64,000 nt of DNA from Pseudoxanthomonas sp. PXM02 (GTDB taxonomy: Bacteria > Pseudomonadota > Gammaproteobacteria > Xanthomonadales > Xanthomonadaceae): assembly GCF_014851805.1 (NCBI RefSeq), contig NZ_JACVAK010000003.1, forward strand, positions 62,001-126,000. Reading direction: 5' to 3'. Positions 38,264 to 50,070 of the stretch are shown in pieces. Under the pieces are notes generated by a model that made no database searches, had not been told where the DNA came from, and saw nothing but the letters and a program-made list of their open reading frames with translations. The stretch's first letter is position 1. Each line of letters starts with the position of its first letter. The position numbers and the translations under genes are program-made.

Positions 38264-39388
38264 ATGTTTAAATGTTTTCGTACGGTTTTCGCCGTCGCGG
38301 TGCTGACCGTCGGCACCTATGCGGCTGCCGCCGAGATGGCGGGAAGCCATCCTGATACCTATGTGGTCAAGCGTGGCGACACGCTGTGGGACATCTCGGC
38401 CCGCTTCCTGAAGAAGCCGTGGCTGTGGCCGGAAATCTGGCAGGCCAACCCGCAGATCCAGAACCCGCACCTGATCTATCCCGGCGACGTCATCAGCCTG
38501 GCCTATCTGGACCGCGTGGCGGTTCAGCCGGGTCCGCGCCAGGAAGCGCCGCTCAATGCCATCCCGCTGTCCGACATCGAGGCCTACCTGAAGGACCGCC
38601 GCGTAGTCGACAGCTTCGAGCAGCTGCCGCATGTGGCAGGACTGGACGAGGATCGCCTGCGCGGTTCCGGCGGCCACAACATCTACGTCCGCGGCCTGGA
38701 TGGCGGACAGGCCGGCCAGCGCTTCCTGGTCGTGCGCCCCACCGCCAAGTTCACCGACAACCCGCGCGCCCAGGACCTGGACTTCCGCGGCCGGACGATC
38801 CGTGGCGAAGTCGACCAGTGGAAGGACATCGTCGAGCAGAGCGGCAAGGGCGCCTTCCTCGGCTACGAGCTGGCCAAGGTCAATGTGGCCACCTTCACCC
38901 GCGGCGTCGTGCCGGGCACGGAGGTCAGCACGCTGGTCGCCGACATCGGCGGCCATGAGGTGCGCGTTGGCGACCGTCTGATCCCGGTCGATGCGCAGCC
39001 CTACGATCTGCACTTCTTCCCGCACCCGCCTACCACCGATCCGGCTGGCAAGCTGCGCGTGCTGGCCGTGGCGGACGCCCTGACCTCAGGCGGCACGCGT
39101 GACGTGATCGCGATTTCGGGCGGCCGCCTGGACGGCGTCGACAACGGCACCGTGTTCTCGATCTGGCGCAACGGCAGCCACACCGCCAACCGCATGGCGC
39201 ATCCGGAATCCTCACGCATCAGCGAGACGCCGAAATCGGGTGCCGGACGCGTTGCCCTGCCGGACGAGTACGCCAGCCATGCGATGGTGTTCCGCACGTT
39301 CGACAAGGTCAGCTATGCGCTGGTGATGGAAGGCGTGGAAGCCACCCGCGTCGGCTATGAACTGAAGCACCCCGACGCGACCTACTGA
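38264..39388 (+). CDS. Exported LysM peptidoglycan-binding protein
   Basis: 374 residues from the ATG at 38264. A signal peptide ([23 protein letters not shown]) at residues 1-23 targets it to the periplasm. The LysM motif spans about residues 32-82 ([17 protein letters not shown]...[13 protein letters not shown]). The remaining 290 residues are conserved in relatives encoded at the same place between def and dprA, but have no named activity. It binds peptidoglycan by family knowledge. A TATAGT at 38222 is a plausible -10 without a good -35. Confidence 0.9.
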   Translation: MFKCFRTVFAVAVLTVGTYAAAAEMAGSHPDTYVVKRGDTLWDISARFLKKPWLWPEIWQANPQIQNPHLIYPGDVISLAYLDRVAVQPGPRQEAPLNAIPLSDIEAYLKDRRVVDSFEQLPHVAGLDEDRLRGSGGHNIYVRGLDGGQAGQRFLVVRPTAKFTDNPRAQDLDFRGRTIRGEVDQWKDIVEQSGKGAFLGYELAKVNVATFTRGVVPGTEVSTLVADIGGHEVRVGDRLIPVDAQPYDLHFFPHPPTTDPAGKLRVLAVADALTSGGTRDVIAISGGRLDGVDNGTVFSIWRNGSHTANRMAHPESSRISETPKSGAGRVALPDEYASHAMVFRTFDKVSYALVMEGVEATRVGYELKHPDATY

Positions 39389-39419
39389 CGCGCGTCAGGC
39401 AAGTCCTACGCAAGACCAC

Positions 39420-39441
39420 GACGGCGCCCGAGGGCGCCGTC
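39420..39441 (+). terminator. Strong hairpin after the LysM gene, weak terminator
   Basis: GACGGCGCCC and GGGCGCCGTC form a 10-bp perfect repeat with almost no loop, 31 bp after the stop. No T-run follows on either strand, so intrinsic termination is doubtful; it may stabilise the transcript end. Confidence 0.45.
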
Positions 39442-39466
39442 GCCGTATGCGGCCTACGCTGGCCTC

Positions 39467-40645
39467 ATGCTCAACGATGACCTGATTGCACTGGCCCGGC
39501 TGGTGCTGGCGGGCGGCCCTGTCCTGGCCCGCCGGCGCCTGCTGGAGCGATGCGGCTCGCCTGCCGCCGCCCTCGCCGCCGGTACCGATGCCTGGCGGGA
39601 AGACGGACTGGATGGCTCGCAGATCGCACGTCTGCGAGGCGGCGATGCCGACGGCGCGCTGGCCCGCACCGAGCGCTGGCTGCAGGCACCGGGACACCAC
39701 CTGGTCGGTTGGCACGACGCCGACTACCCGGCGCCGCTGCGCGCGATGTCCAGCCCACCCTTGGCCCTGTTCGTGGACGGCGATCCCGGGCTGCTCTGGC
39801 GGCCCGCCGTCGCCATTGTCGGCAGCCGGACGCCGACCAGCGGTGGCCGCGACAACGCCCACTACTTCGCACGCTCCCTCGCGTCGGCAGGCATCGTCGT
39901 GGTCAGCGGCATGGCGCGAGGCATCGACGCAGTGGCGCACGAAGCGGCGCTGGCCGTGGGCAGCGGCACCACGGTGGCCGTGGTCGGCACCGGCCCTGAT
40001 GTCACCTATCCGCCTGCACATGACCGCCTGCGCGACCGGCTGGCTGCACAGGGCGCGGTGGTCAGCGAACATCCACCCGGCACGCCTGCGTTGCGCAGCC
40101 ACTTTCCTGCCCGCAACCGGATCCTGGCCGGATTGACCCTGGGTACGCTGGTCGTCGAAGCGGCGGAGCAGTCCGGGGCGCTGATCACCGCCCGCCAGGC
40201 AGGCGAGGCAGGACGCGAAGTCTTCGCCGTCCCCGGCTCGATCCATAACCCGAAAGCGCGCGGCTGCCACCGCTTGATCCGCGACGGTGCCGCCCTGGTG
40301 GAGGAGCCGCGGGAAGTCGTCGACGCGCTCGCGCATCTGGCTGCCGACTTGGCCGACGCCCTGCGTGCACGGTTGGGCGAGGCTGAATCGGGGGTGATCG
40401 CAGGCCCGGGCGAGACGCCCTTCCGCCAGGACCGTGACTACCAGTGCTTGTGGGAAGCACTCGGTCATGACCCAACAGGTATGGATCAACTCGTCTCACG
40501 AACCGGATTGACGGCCGCGGAACTGTCCTCCATGCTGCTGGTCATGGAACTGGATGGCTTAGTAACGGCGGAACACGGCCGATACCAGAGAAAGACCGGT
40601 TTCTTCACCTCCACAGCGTCGATGACGCAGGCCGAGGGGCAATGA
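39467..40645 (+). CDS. dprA: DNA-processing protein A (transformation RecA loader)
   Basis: 392 residues. The Rossmann-like core carries [29 protein letters not shown] and [20 protein letters not shown]. An N-terminal SAM-like region and a C-terminal winged-helix-like domain ([21 protein letters not shown]) complete the standard architecture. DprA protects incoming single strands and loads RecA during natural transformation. The stop overlaps smg by ATGA. Confidence 0.96.
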   Translation: MLNDDLIALARLVLAGGPVLARRRLLERCGSPAAALAAGTDAWREDGLDGSQIARLRGGDADGALARTERWLQAPGHHLVGWHDADYPAPLRAMSSPPLALFVDGDPGLLWRPAVAIVGSRTPTSGGRDNAHYFARSLASAGIVVVSGMARGIDAVAHEAALAVGSGTTVAVVGTGPDVTYPPAHDRLRDRLAAQGAVVSEHPPGTPALRSHFPARNRILAGLTLGTLVVEAAEQSGALITARQAGEAGREVFAVPGSIHNPKARGCHRLIRDGAALVEEPREVVDALAHLAADLADALRARLGEAESGVIAGPGETPFRQDRDYQCLWEALGHDPTGMDQLVSRTGLTAAELSSMLLVMELDGLVTAEHGRYQRKTGFFTSTASMTQAEGQ

Positions 40646-41115
40646 AAGAGAGCATCCTGGACGTACTGCTGTACCTGTTTGAACACTACTTCACCGAAGA
40701 CGCGGACCCTGTCCGCGACCGCGACTCTCTCCAGAACGGCCTGATCCAGGCCGGCTTCAGCCCCACCGAGATCAGCAAGGCCTTCGACTGGCTGGACGCC
40801 CTGGCGGACCAGCGTCCCGCCGCGTCCGCGCCGCGCGTCGGCGGCCCGACCCGCGTCTTCCACGGGCCGGAGCTCGAGAAGCTGGACGTCGAGTGCCGCG
40901 GCTTCCTGCTGTTCCTGGAGCAGCACGGCGTGCTGGACGCCGACCAGCGCGAGCTGGTGCTGGACCGCGCGATGGCCCTGGACCAGGACGAGCTGGACCT
41001 GGACGACCTCAAGTGGGTCGTACTGATGGTGCTGTTCAACCAGCCTGGCTCGGAAGCCGCCTATGCATGGATGGAAACCCAGATGTTTGCCGACGAGCCC
41101 GAGCCGGTACACTGA
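40642..41115 (+). CDS. smg: Smg protein (DUF494 family)
   Basis: 157 residues, beginning [17 protein letters not shown] and containing the family's acidic stretch ([24 protein letters not shown]). smg follows dprA in many gammaproteobacteria; its role is unresolved, possibly linked to DNA processing. There is no signal peptide or membrane segment. Start and coupling are fixed by the ATGA overlap with dprA. Confidence 0.93.
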   Translation: MKESILDVLLYLFEHYFTEDADPVRDRDSLQNGLIQAGFSPTEISKAFDWLDALADQRPAASAPRVGGPTRVFHGPELEKLDVECRGFLLFLEQHGVLDADQRELVLDRAMALDQDELDLDDLKWVVLMVLFNQPGSEAAYAWMETQMFADEPEPVH

Positions 41116-41141
41116 GGCGTTGATCCGCTTCAGGGGGAAGC

Positions 41142-41879
41142 ATGTCGGGTTGGTATTACGCCGACCGGAACCGTGAGCAGCACGGTCCGGTCTCGTCGGA
41201 TGAACTGGTCACCCACTATCGTTTCGGACGTGTTGCGCTGGACAGCCTGGTCTGGCGCGAAGGCATGGCGCAGTGGCAGCCGCTGCGCGACTTCGCCGAC
41301 GAAATCGGCCTGAATCCCTCCCCTGCGGAAACGGCCACCTTGCCGCCGCCGGTCCCCCGCGCCGCGCCGGCTCCCACCGCCACCGCGGGGCCGCACGACC
41401 GCCTGTTGCGCGAGCCTGTCGCGCCCGCCGCGAAACCCCGCATGTCCGGCGGCAAGATCGCGCTGATCGTCGCTGCCGTGCTGCTGGTGCCCTGCCTGGG
41501 CATCGGCGCCATCCTCGCCGCGATCTCCATTCCCGCGTACAACGATTACGTGGTGCGTTCCAAGGTGTCCCAGGCCATCGCCGAGAGCCAGCCGCTCAAG
41601 CTGCAGGTGGAAGCGATCCGCACCGGCGAAGGGCGCTGCCCGGGCAATGGCGAGGACGGCATCGGGACACCCGAGAGCTACGCAGGCACCTACATCACGC
41701 GCGCAACCGTCGGCGAATTCGACGACGGCACCTGCGGGTTCGAACTGGAATTCGGCAACACGGGCAATACCGAGATCGACGGCGGGAAACTGTGGTGGGA
41801 TCTCGGCAGCGACAACAGCGAGTGGAACTGCTCGTCGGAAATCGCCGACAAGTGGCTGCCCGTCGACTGTCGCGGTTGA
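41142..41879 (+). CDS. GYF_2-domain protein fused to a pilin-like membrane segment
   Basis: 245 residues. Residues 1-50 form a GYF_2 domain (MSGWYYADRNREQHGPVSSDEL...LVWREGMAQWQPL). A Pro/Ala-rich linker follows. Residues about 107-150 look like a type IV pilin-type N-terminal helix (IGAILAAISIPAYNDYVVRS), then a globular Cys-containing tail. No prepilin leader cleavage site sits at the N-terminus, so it is probably membrane-anchored with GYF_2 in the cytosol. It is the first of three adjacent GYF_2 genes. Function is unknown. Confidence 0.85.
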   Translation: MSGWYYADRNREQHGPVSSDELVTHYRFGRVALDSLVWREGMAQWQPLRDFADEIGLNPSPAETATLPPPVPRAAPAPTATAGPHDRLLREPVAPAAKPRMSGGKIALIVAAVLLVPCLGIGAILAAISIPAYNDYVVRSKVSQAIAESQPLKLQVEAIRTGEGRCPGNGEDGIGTPESYAGTYITRATVGEFDDGTCGFELEFGNTGNTEIDGGKLWWDLGSDNSEWNCSSEIADKWLPVDCRG

Positions 41880-41930
41880 ACAACGTCAGCGTGGCGACGC
41901 GGGCCACGCTTTTCACCGGGGAATGACGCA

Positions 41931-42821
41931 ATGACGCAATGGTATTACGCCGATGCCAGCGGGCAGCGGCAGGGGCCGTTCTCGGCCGAGGAAATGGAAA
42001 GCCACGTGCGTCATGCACACCTGGGTACGGCCACGCTGGTGTGGCGGGAAGGCCTGCCGGACTGGCAGCCGCTGTCCACGGTCGCGGAAGAGCTGAACCT
42101 GCAGTTCGATGCACCGGCAACGCCCGTTGCGGACGTCGCGGTGCCAAGCGCCGACGCGCCTTACACGCCGCCGACGGCAGACCTCGCCACGTTCCAGCCG
42201 GTCGTGGCCGGCCCGGTCGTGCAGGCGGGCCTGTGGAAGCGCTTCGCCGCCAGCTTCCTGGACGGCATCGTCACCACCATCATCAGCTATGCGCTGATGA
42301 TCCCGCTGATGCTGATCGGCGTCAGCATCATGGGCGTGGGCGGTTCCGACAATCCCTTCGCCGCCGGCGCGGGCATCGCCTCGATGCTGGCCATCTATCC
42401 GATCCTGTTCCTGGCGCCCTGCGTCTACTTCGGCTGGATGCAGTCCTCGTCGCTGCAGGCCAGCCTGGGCAAGCTGGCGGTGGGCATCAAGGTCGTACGT
42501 ACCGACGGCCAGCGCACGGGGTTCTGGCGCGGCTTCCTGCGCTCGCTGGCCTATCTGGTCTTCAGCATGATCACCTGCGGCCTGGGCGTGCTGATCTCCG
42601 GCCTGATGGTGGCGTTCACCGAGCGCAAGCAGGCGCCGCACGACATGCTGTGCGACACGCTGGTGGTGGACAAGTGGGCGTTCACCTCGTTCCCCGAGCG
42701 GCAGCGCGATGAGCTGGGCGTGGTCACCATCGTGATCCTGGTCCTCGCCGGTCTGGCCATCCTCGGCACCCTTGCGATCTATGGGGTGATGGGCGCCATG
42801 CTGATGAAGGACCTGTCATGA
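41931..42821 (+). CDS. GYF_2-RDD membrane protein (paralogue 1)
   Basis: 296 residues. An N-terminal GYF_2 domain (WYYADASGQRQGPFSAEEM...LVWREGLPDWQPL) is joined by a 50-residue linker to an RDD domain with about four membrane helices (LWKRFAASFLDGIV; SLGKLAVGIKVVRTDG). The RDD family is named for Arg-Asp-Asp and may act in ion or small-molecule transport. The stop overlaps the next gene (ATGA). High similarity to that gene indicates tandem duplication. Confidence 0.88.
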   Translation: MTQWYYADASGQRQGPFSAEEMESHVRHAHLGTATLVWREGLPDWQPLSTVAEELNLQFDAPATPVADVAVPSADAPYTPPTADLATFQPVVAGPVVQAGLWKRFAASFLDGIVTTIISYALMIPLMLIGVSIMGVGGSDNPFAAGAGIASMLAIYPILFLAPCVYFGWMQSSSLQASLGKLAVGIKVVRTDGQRTGFWRGFLRSLAYLVFSMITCGLGVLISGLMVAFTERKQAPHDMLCDTLVVDKWAFTSFPERQRDELGVVTIVILVLAGLAILGTLAIYGVMGAMLMKDLS

Positions 42822-43789
42822 CGCAGTGGTACTACGTTGACGCCGAGCAGCAGCGCCATGGCCCGGTCGACGCCGGCGCGATGGGCGAACTTTTCCGCAA
42901 CGGCACGTTGAGCCGCGCCTCGCTGGTCTGGCGCGAGGGCATGCAGCAGTGGACCGCGCTGGTCAACGTCGCGCCGGAACTGCGGCTGGACATGACCCCA
43001 CCGCCGCCCGCGCCGGAAGCGCCCGACGCGCCGCCGGTGATCGAGGTGAAGGAAGAGCGTCCGCTCACCGGCCGTGCCGTGTTCACCGCCAGCGAACCCA
43101 CCTACACCGCACCCGCGCCGATCGTGCGTGCCGCGCAGACCGATTCGCCTTACGCGGCGCCGCAGGCCGATATCGGCGCCTATGGCTATGCCACGCCGGT
43201 GCGCGCGGGGCACGTGGTGTACGCCGGCTTCTGGAAGCGCGTGGCGGCCAGCCTCATCGACGTCTTCGCCATCGGGATCCCGCTGTCGATCCTGCTGGTG
43301 ATCCTGGGCGAACTGTTTGGCTGGGAAAGCAGCTTCAGCAATATCGAATCGTCCCAACCGTTCAACGCCCTCGAAACGCTGGTGTCCTACCCGCTGACGG
43401 CGGCGATCTACGCCTGGTTCCACTCCAGTGCGGGCCTGATGGCGACACCCGGCAAGCTCGCCATCGGCATCAAGGTGGTGCGTACCGACGGCGAGAAGAT
43501 CAGCTTCCTGCGCGGCTTCGGTCGCTACTTTGCCTACATCCTCAGCACGCTGCTCCTGTTCGTCGGCCTGGTCATGGCCGCCTTCACTGCCCGCAAGCAG
43601 GGCCTGCACGATTTCATGTGCGACACGCTGGTGGTGGACAAGTGGGCCTTCACCTCGCAGCCCGAGCGCCAGCGTGACGAACTGGGGGGCGTGGCCACGG
43701 CCGTGCTGGTGATCGGCGGCCTGCTGACCGTCGGCGCGCTGATCCTGCTGCTGGTGGCCTTCGGCACGCTCCTGTCCATGGCCCGCTGA
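42818..43789 (+). CDS. GYF_2-RDD membrane protein (paralogue 2)
   Basis: 323 residues with the same plan: GYF_2 (WYYVDAEQQRHGPVDAGAM), a longer acidic Pro-rich linker, then RDD (FWKRVAASLIDVFAIGIPLS; TPGKLAIGIKVVRTDGEKI). Both paralogues share HDxMCDTLVVDKWAFTS near the C-terminus, followed by a last hydrophobic helix. It is translationally coupled to paralogue 1, so the two may form a hetero-oligomer. The transported substrate, if any, is unknown. Confidence 0.88.
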   Translation: MTQWYYVDAEQQRHGPVDAGAMGELFRNGTLSRASLVWREGMQQWTALVNVAPELRLDMTPPPPAPEAPDAPPVIEVKEERPLTGRAVFTASEPTYTAPAPIVRAAQTDSPYAAPQADIGAYGYATPVRAGHVVYAGFWKRVAASLIDVFAIGIPLSILLVILGELFGWESSFSNIESSQPFNALETLVSYPLTAAIYAWFHSSAGLMATPGKLAIGIKVVRTDGEKISFLRGFGRYFAYILSTLLLFVGLVMAAFTARKQGLHDFMCDTLVVDKWAFTSQPERQRDELGGVATAVLVIGGLLTVGALILLLVAFGTLLSMAR

Positions 43790-43895
43790 CACCGCCTGCC
43801 AGGCGTGACCGGCGTCCCGGCCTCATGCCGGGCCCGGATGCTCCTGCTTGACAGGCCGGGTCCGGCCATGACACCACTATAAAAAGGAAAACTGA

Positions 43896-43921
43896 ACGCC
43901 CGGGGCCCCCGCCCCGGGCGT
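43896..43921. promoter_or_regulatory. GC-rich hairpin ahead of topA
   Basis: Perfect 10-bp arms ACGCCCGGGG and CCCCGGGCGT with a six-base loop lie 76 bp before the topA ATG and 106 bp after the GYF_2-RDD stop. A TATAAA lies at 43878. It may be a terminator for the upstream genes or a structure at the start of the topA leader. No clear T-run follows on the plus strand. Confidence 0.45.
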
Positions 43922-43997
43922 CCGCTTCTCTGGCGCCCGCGTCCCGGGCACCCTAGCCGACCCTGCCGGCCCACCCGAACTCCCCTGAACCCCTGAC

Positions 43998-46526
<2,529 letters not shown>

Positions 46527-46547
46527 CCTGCTCGAAGGACCCGGGCG

Positions 46548-47111
46548 ATGCCGATCGAAAGGACCATCGAGGAAGCAGCGGAAACCATCCGTAGCGGCGG
46601 CGTTGTCGCTTACCCCACCGAAGCCGTGTGGGGACTGGGCTGCGATCCGTTCGACGAGGGCGCCGTGCACCGCCTGCTGGCGATCAAGCAGCGCCCCGTC
46701 GACAAGGGGCTGATCCTGATCGCCGCCACGCTGGAACAGCTCAAGCCGTTGATCGACGTGTCCGCCGTGCCGACCGAGCGCCTGACCGAGGTGCTGTCCA
46801 GCTGGCCCGGCCCGCATACCTGGATCATGCCCGCCACCGCGCAGGCACCGCGCTGGATCACCGGCGCGCACCGCGGCATCGCCGTACGGGTCAGCCAGCA
46901 TCCCATCGTCGTTGGGCTGTGCCAGGCCTATGGCGGCGCGCTGGTGTCCACCAGCGCCAACCTCAGCGGCCAGCCGGCCGTCAGCGAGCAGGCCGCGCTG
47001 GATCCCGCCCTGCTGGCCCGTGTCGACGCCGTGGTGCCAGGCGCCACCGGCGGCCTGGATCGCCCCACCGTCATCCGGGATGCGCTGACCGGCCAGTCGC
47101 TGCGTGACTGA
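46548..47111 (+). CDS. tsaC: Threonylcarbamoyl-AMP synthase (YrdC/Sua5 domain)
   Basis: 187 residues. The short YrdC form starts IEEAAETIRSGGVVAYPTEAVWGLGCDP, with IKQRPVDKGLIL (substrate-binding Lys/Arg) and ALVSTSANLSGQPA. The enzyme makes threonylcarbamoyl-adenylate from Thr, bicarbonate and ATP for the t6A37 tRNA modification. Length and lack of a Sua5 extension support TsaC. It is 21 bp after topA, likely co-transcribed. Confidence 0.95.
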   Translation: MPIERTIEEAAETIRSGGVVAYPTEAVWGLGCDPFDEGAVHRLLAIKQRPVDKGLILIAATLEQLKPLIDVSAVPTERLTEVLSSWPGPHTWIMPATAQAPRWITGAHRGIAVRVSQHPIVVGLCQAYGGALVSTSANLSGQPAVSEQAALDPALLARVDAVVPGATGGLDRPTVIRDALTGQSLRD

Positions 47112-47171
47112 CGGCCATACGGGCCGCGCCATCGCCTTCCCATCCCCTGCCCCGGCGCGCACCATGGGACC

Positions 47172-47897
47172 ATGCGTCCCGTCCTGCCCCTGCTGCTGGT
47201 CCTGCTGCTGGTCCTGCTGACGGCCGCGCCGTCCGCAGCGCGCGCGCAGGCACCGTCCGCCGCCCAGGTGACCATCTACCGCTGCGTGGCCGCCAACGGC
47301 ACCGTCGCCCTGCGCGACTCGCCCTGCCTGAAAGGCGAGAAGCAGGAAGTCCGCGCGATGCAGCGCCCGCAGGATCCGCCGGCTCGCCCCGCCGCCGTCG
47401 CACCGGCGCCCGCACCGCAAGCCGCGCCCGATCCGCCCTCCACGCGCGTCGTCTACCTCAGCCCGCCCAAGCCGATGTACGAATGCACCACGCCGGAAGG
47501 GCAGACCTATACCAGCGACAACGACGACGGCAATCCGCGCTGGGTACCGTATGGCGGGGTCTATTCCGGTTATCCGGTGTATCCCCGCAGCGGCGGCAGC
47601 GTGTCGGGCAACGTGTCGATCGGCAACGGGAATCTGTCGTTCGGGAGCGGTGATCGCCGCCCGCGTCCTCCCGGCGGCGGCGGGCATCACCCCGGTACCG
47701 GCCCGGTCTTCGTTCCCGGTGGCGCGTGGGTGCGCGATACCTGCCATCCGCTGCCACAGGAAGAAGTCTGCGCGCGCCTGTCTGACCGCCGCTACGAAAT
47801 CCTGCGCCGCTACGGCGCTGCGCTGCCCAGCGAACGCCGCACGCTAGACTTGGAACAGCGCGGCATCGACGCGCGTCTCGCCAACGACTGCAGGTAA
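47172..47897 (+). CDS. Exported DUF4124-domain protein (paralogue 1)
   Basis: 241 residues with a Leu-rich signal peptide ending near ARAQA. A DUF4124 segment follows at about residues 32-62 (VTIYRCVAANGTVALRDSPC), then a Pro/Ala-rich linker. The central part includes MYECTTPEGQTYTSDNDD and a glycine-rich tract. The C-terminal helical segment carries paired cysteines (DTCHPLPQEEVC). DUF4124 proteins are periplasmic and of unknown function. The TAA overlaps the start of the next gene. Confidence 0.87.
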   Translation: MRPVLPLLLVLLLVLLTAAPSAARAQAPSAAQVTIYRCVAANGTVALRDSPCLKGEKQEVRAMQRPQDPPARPAAVAPAPAPQAAPDPPSTRVVYLSPPKPMYECTTPEGQTYTSDNDDGNPRWVPYGGVYSGYPVYPRSGGSVSGNVSIGNGNLSFGSGDRRPRPPGGGGHHPGTGPVFVPGGAWVRDTCHPLPQEEVCARLSDRRYEILRRYGAALPSERRTLDLEQRGIDARLANDCR

Positions 47898-48562
47898 TGA
47901 TGAGTTCCCCCGTACGTTCCTTCGCACGCCTGCTGCTCGCGCTGTCCTGCAGCAGCCTCGGTATCGCCACGGCGAATGCCGAAGTCACCATCTACCGCTG
48001 CACCGATGCCAGCGGTGCGCTGACGCTGCAGAACTCGCCGTGCCCCAAGGGCATGAAGCAGGAAGCACGCACCATGCAGGGCGTGAACACCGTGCCGATG
48101 GCGCCGGGCGCAGCAGGTACCGCCGCACCGTCAGCACCCACGCCCCCCGCCACCGCACCGACCTCCACGCCCACCGAAGCACCGACGACGAAGGCACAGC
48201 CGCCGGCGACGCCGTCCGCGGTGCCCGACGCCCGCTGGCTTCCGCCGCCGGTGCTGTTCCAGTGCACCACCTACGACAAGGGCGGCTACGTCACCGAAGA
48301 TCCGGAACCGGCCTCGCGTTGCGTCGCCTTGCGCACCGTCGGCCTGGATGGCAATCCGCAGTCCGGCGCCGGCGAGGCGTGTGAAGTGGTGCGCGACACC
48401 TGCGCCCGCGTGCCGGACGGCGCGCTGTGCGATGCATGGAAGAAGCGCCGCGACGAAACCGAGGTCGCCTTCCGCTTCGCCCGTCCCGAGAACGTCGAGA
48501 AGAACCGCGGCGAGTACGAGCGCGTGGTGCGCATCCTCTCCGAAAGCAGCTGCGGGCAGTAA
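47897..48562 (+). CDS. Exported DUF4124-domain protein (paralogue 2)
   Basis: 221 residues starting at tandem ATGs overlapping the previous stop. A signal peptide ends near IATANA. DUF4124 is at about residues 29-60 (VTIYRCTDASGALTLQNSPC). After a Thr/Pro-rich linker come FQCTTYDKGGYVTED and a C-terminal region with DTCARVPDGALC, matching the layout of its neighbour. It is a clear tandem duplicate, co-translated. Function unknown. Confidence 0.87.
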   Translation: MMSSPVRSFARLLLALSCSSLGIATANAEVTIYRCTDASGALTLQNSPCPKGMKQEARTMQGVNTVPMAPGAAGTAAPSAPTPPATAPTSTPTEAPTTKAQPPATPSAVPDARWLPPPVLFQCTTYDKGGYVTEDPEPASRCVALRTVGLDGNPQSGAGEACEVVRDTCARVPDGALCDAWKKRRDETEVAFRFARPENVEKNRGEYERVVRILSESSCGQ

Positions 48563-48574
48563 CGCCGCCGGCGC

Positions 48575-49630
48575 TCAGCCCAGCGCGAGCGCCTGCAGCT
48601 GCCACGCCTCATGCAGGCGCCCCTGCATGCCGGCGACCAGCGCATGCATCAGCAGCAGGCGCGTGTCCGCCTCCGGAAGCGTCGCACGCAACATGCGCGC
48701 CGCCTCCATGCCATCGCGGTGATAGGCCGCCAGCACCCGCACCGCCAGCTCATCGCGGCCCGGTGCACGCGTGACGGGTTCATGGCCCAGCGCGCGCACC
48801 ATCGCCTCGGCGGTGGACCACGTTGACCATGGGTTCTGTCCGGTCACCAGTCGGCCGTCGACCACGGTGGTGTCCACGTACATCGGGCCTTCCACGTAGC
48901 GGGCGCCCTTCTCCACCAGGCGATCCTGCAGCAGGTACGGAAAGCGATCGCGCGCATCCTTGATCAGGAACAGTTCTTCCGCATTGCTGAACCCCGCGAC
49001 GCGACGGCCGCGCAGCAGCGGCGTGCCGTCGTCCAGTGCGACGTCCAGCAACGCGGCCGGTCCATGGCAGACCGCACCGATCACGCCGCCCGCTTGGTAG
49101 ACCGTGCGGACGATGCGTTGCAGATCGGGATCGTTGGGGAAGTCGAACATCGTGCCCTTGCCGCCGACGAAGTAGACCGCCGCATACCGCGCCGGATACA
49201 CATCGCGCAGCCGCAGGCTCGCCTCGAGTTTCGCGCGCGCCTCGGCGTCGTTGAGGAAGGCGTAGTCGGCGATCACCACGTCTTCTTCGTCCAGCCGCAT
49301 CGGCGGTGAACCGCCCTGCGGGCTGGCGATGTCGACCTCGTAGCCGTTGGCACGGAACACGTAATACGCGCGCGACAGCTCGGTGAGTTCGAAGCCGGCC
49401 TTCTTCTTCCCGTCCGGGAAATGCGCCGTACTGGTCAGCACTGCCAGGATCTTCCCGCGCGTCGCCGGCATCGCATCGCGCATGAAGTCCAGATCCGCCA
49501 CCGTGCTGTCCGCGCTCGCCGGCGGCTGGCTGTCCAGGTCCAGCGCCCGCACGTAGGCGACGCCGCCGATGCCGATCACCAGCACGAAGGCGGCGAACAG
49601 CATCAGTCCACATTTGATCCATTGCCGCAT
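48575..49630 (-). CDS. Membrane-anchored DJ-1/PfpI-type protein
   Basis: 351 residues. An N-terminal hydrophobic helix (residues 8-28) anchors or exports the protein. The class I amidotransferase-like domain follows (residues about 60-290). It has FELTELSRAYYVFRANGYEVDIASP, DYAFLNDAEA and the nucleophile elbow GGVIGAVCHGPAALL with the reactive Cys. This resembles Hsp31-like glyoxalase/chaperone members. A 60-residue helical tail has no obvious match. Substrate is unknown; methylglyoxal-type activity is possible but not shown. Confidence 0.87.
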   Translation of the reverse strand: MRQWIKCGLMLFAAFVLVIGIGGVAYVRALDLDSQPPASADSTVADLDFMRDAMPATRGKILAVLTSTAHFPDGKKKAGFELTELSRAYYVFRANGYEVDIASPQGGSPPMRLDEEDVVIADYAFLNDAEARAKLEASLRLRDVYPARYAAVYFVGGKGTMFDFPNDPDLQRIVRTVYQAGGVIGAVCHGPAALLDVALDDGTPLLRGRRVAGFSNAEELFLIKDARDRFPYLLQDRLVEKGARYVEGPMYVDTTVVDGRLVTGQNPWSTWSTAEAMVRALGHEPVTRAPGRDELAVRVLAAYHRDGMEAARMLRATLPEADTRLLLMHALVAGMQGRLHEAWQLQALALG

Positions 49631-49751
49631 TGCAGGCGCCCCATATCCAAGAATGGGACGGAACCTACGCGACAGAGATCAAACGAACGTCAACAAGAGT
49701 GCGTGCGGGCGCGCGCTATGCCACACCGCGTGATGCGAGCTGGCGACCTCG

Positions 49752-50039
49752 TCAGGTCCCGGCGTTCGGTGCCGTGAACTGGAACACCAGCCAGAGTGCG
49801 TAGATGCAAACCCCCATGCCGAGGGCGGAGATGACGTATGACACGGCGACCCGACCCCGCCCCCGGAATCCCGCGAACAGCAGCGGCTTTCCGGCGATCC
49901 CGAAGCACATCGCGAAAACGCCCCCGCAGACCAGATAGACCGGCAGCGGCGGCGCTCCGCGCAGCGTAAGCGCGAACGTCGGAGCAACGACCAGGAAGAT
50001 CGCTGCGCCTATACCTAGTTTCATCATGGTTTTCTTCAT
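49752..50039 (-). CDS. Small membrane protein, unknown function
   Basis: 95 residues from the ATG at 50039, supported by GGTGGG just upstream; the frame runs further to 50099 but overlaps the SDR gene end. Three hydrophobic helices are visible (residues about 6-24, 33-50, and 62-85). No family was recognised. It is on the same strand as, and 31 bp downstream of, the SDR gene, so the two are probably co-transcribed. Confidence 0.6.
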   Translation of the reverse strand: MKKTMMKLGIGAAIFLVVAPTFALTLRGAPPLPVYLVCGGVFAMCFGIAGKPLLFAGFRGRGRVAVSYVISALGMGVCIYALWLVFQFTAPNAGT

Positions 50040-50070
50040 GGGCCCACCGAGCTCCGATGCGACGACGACG

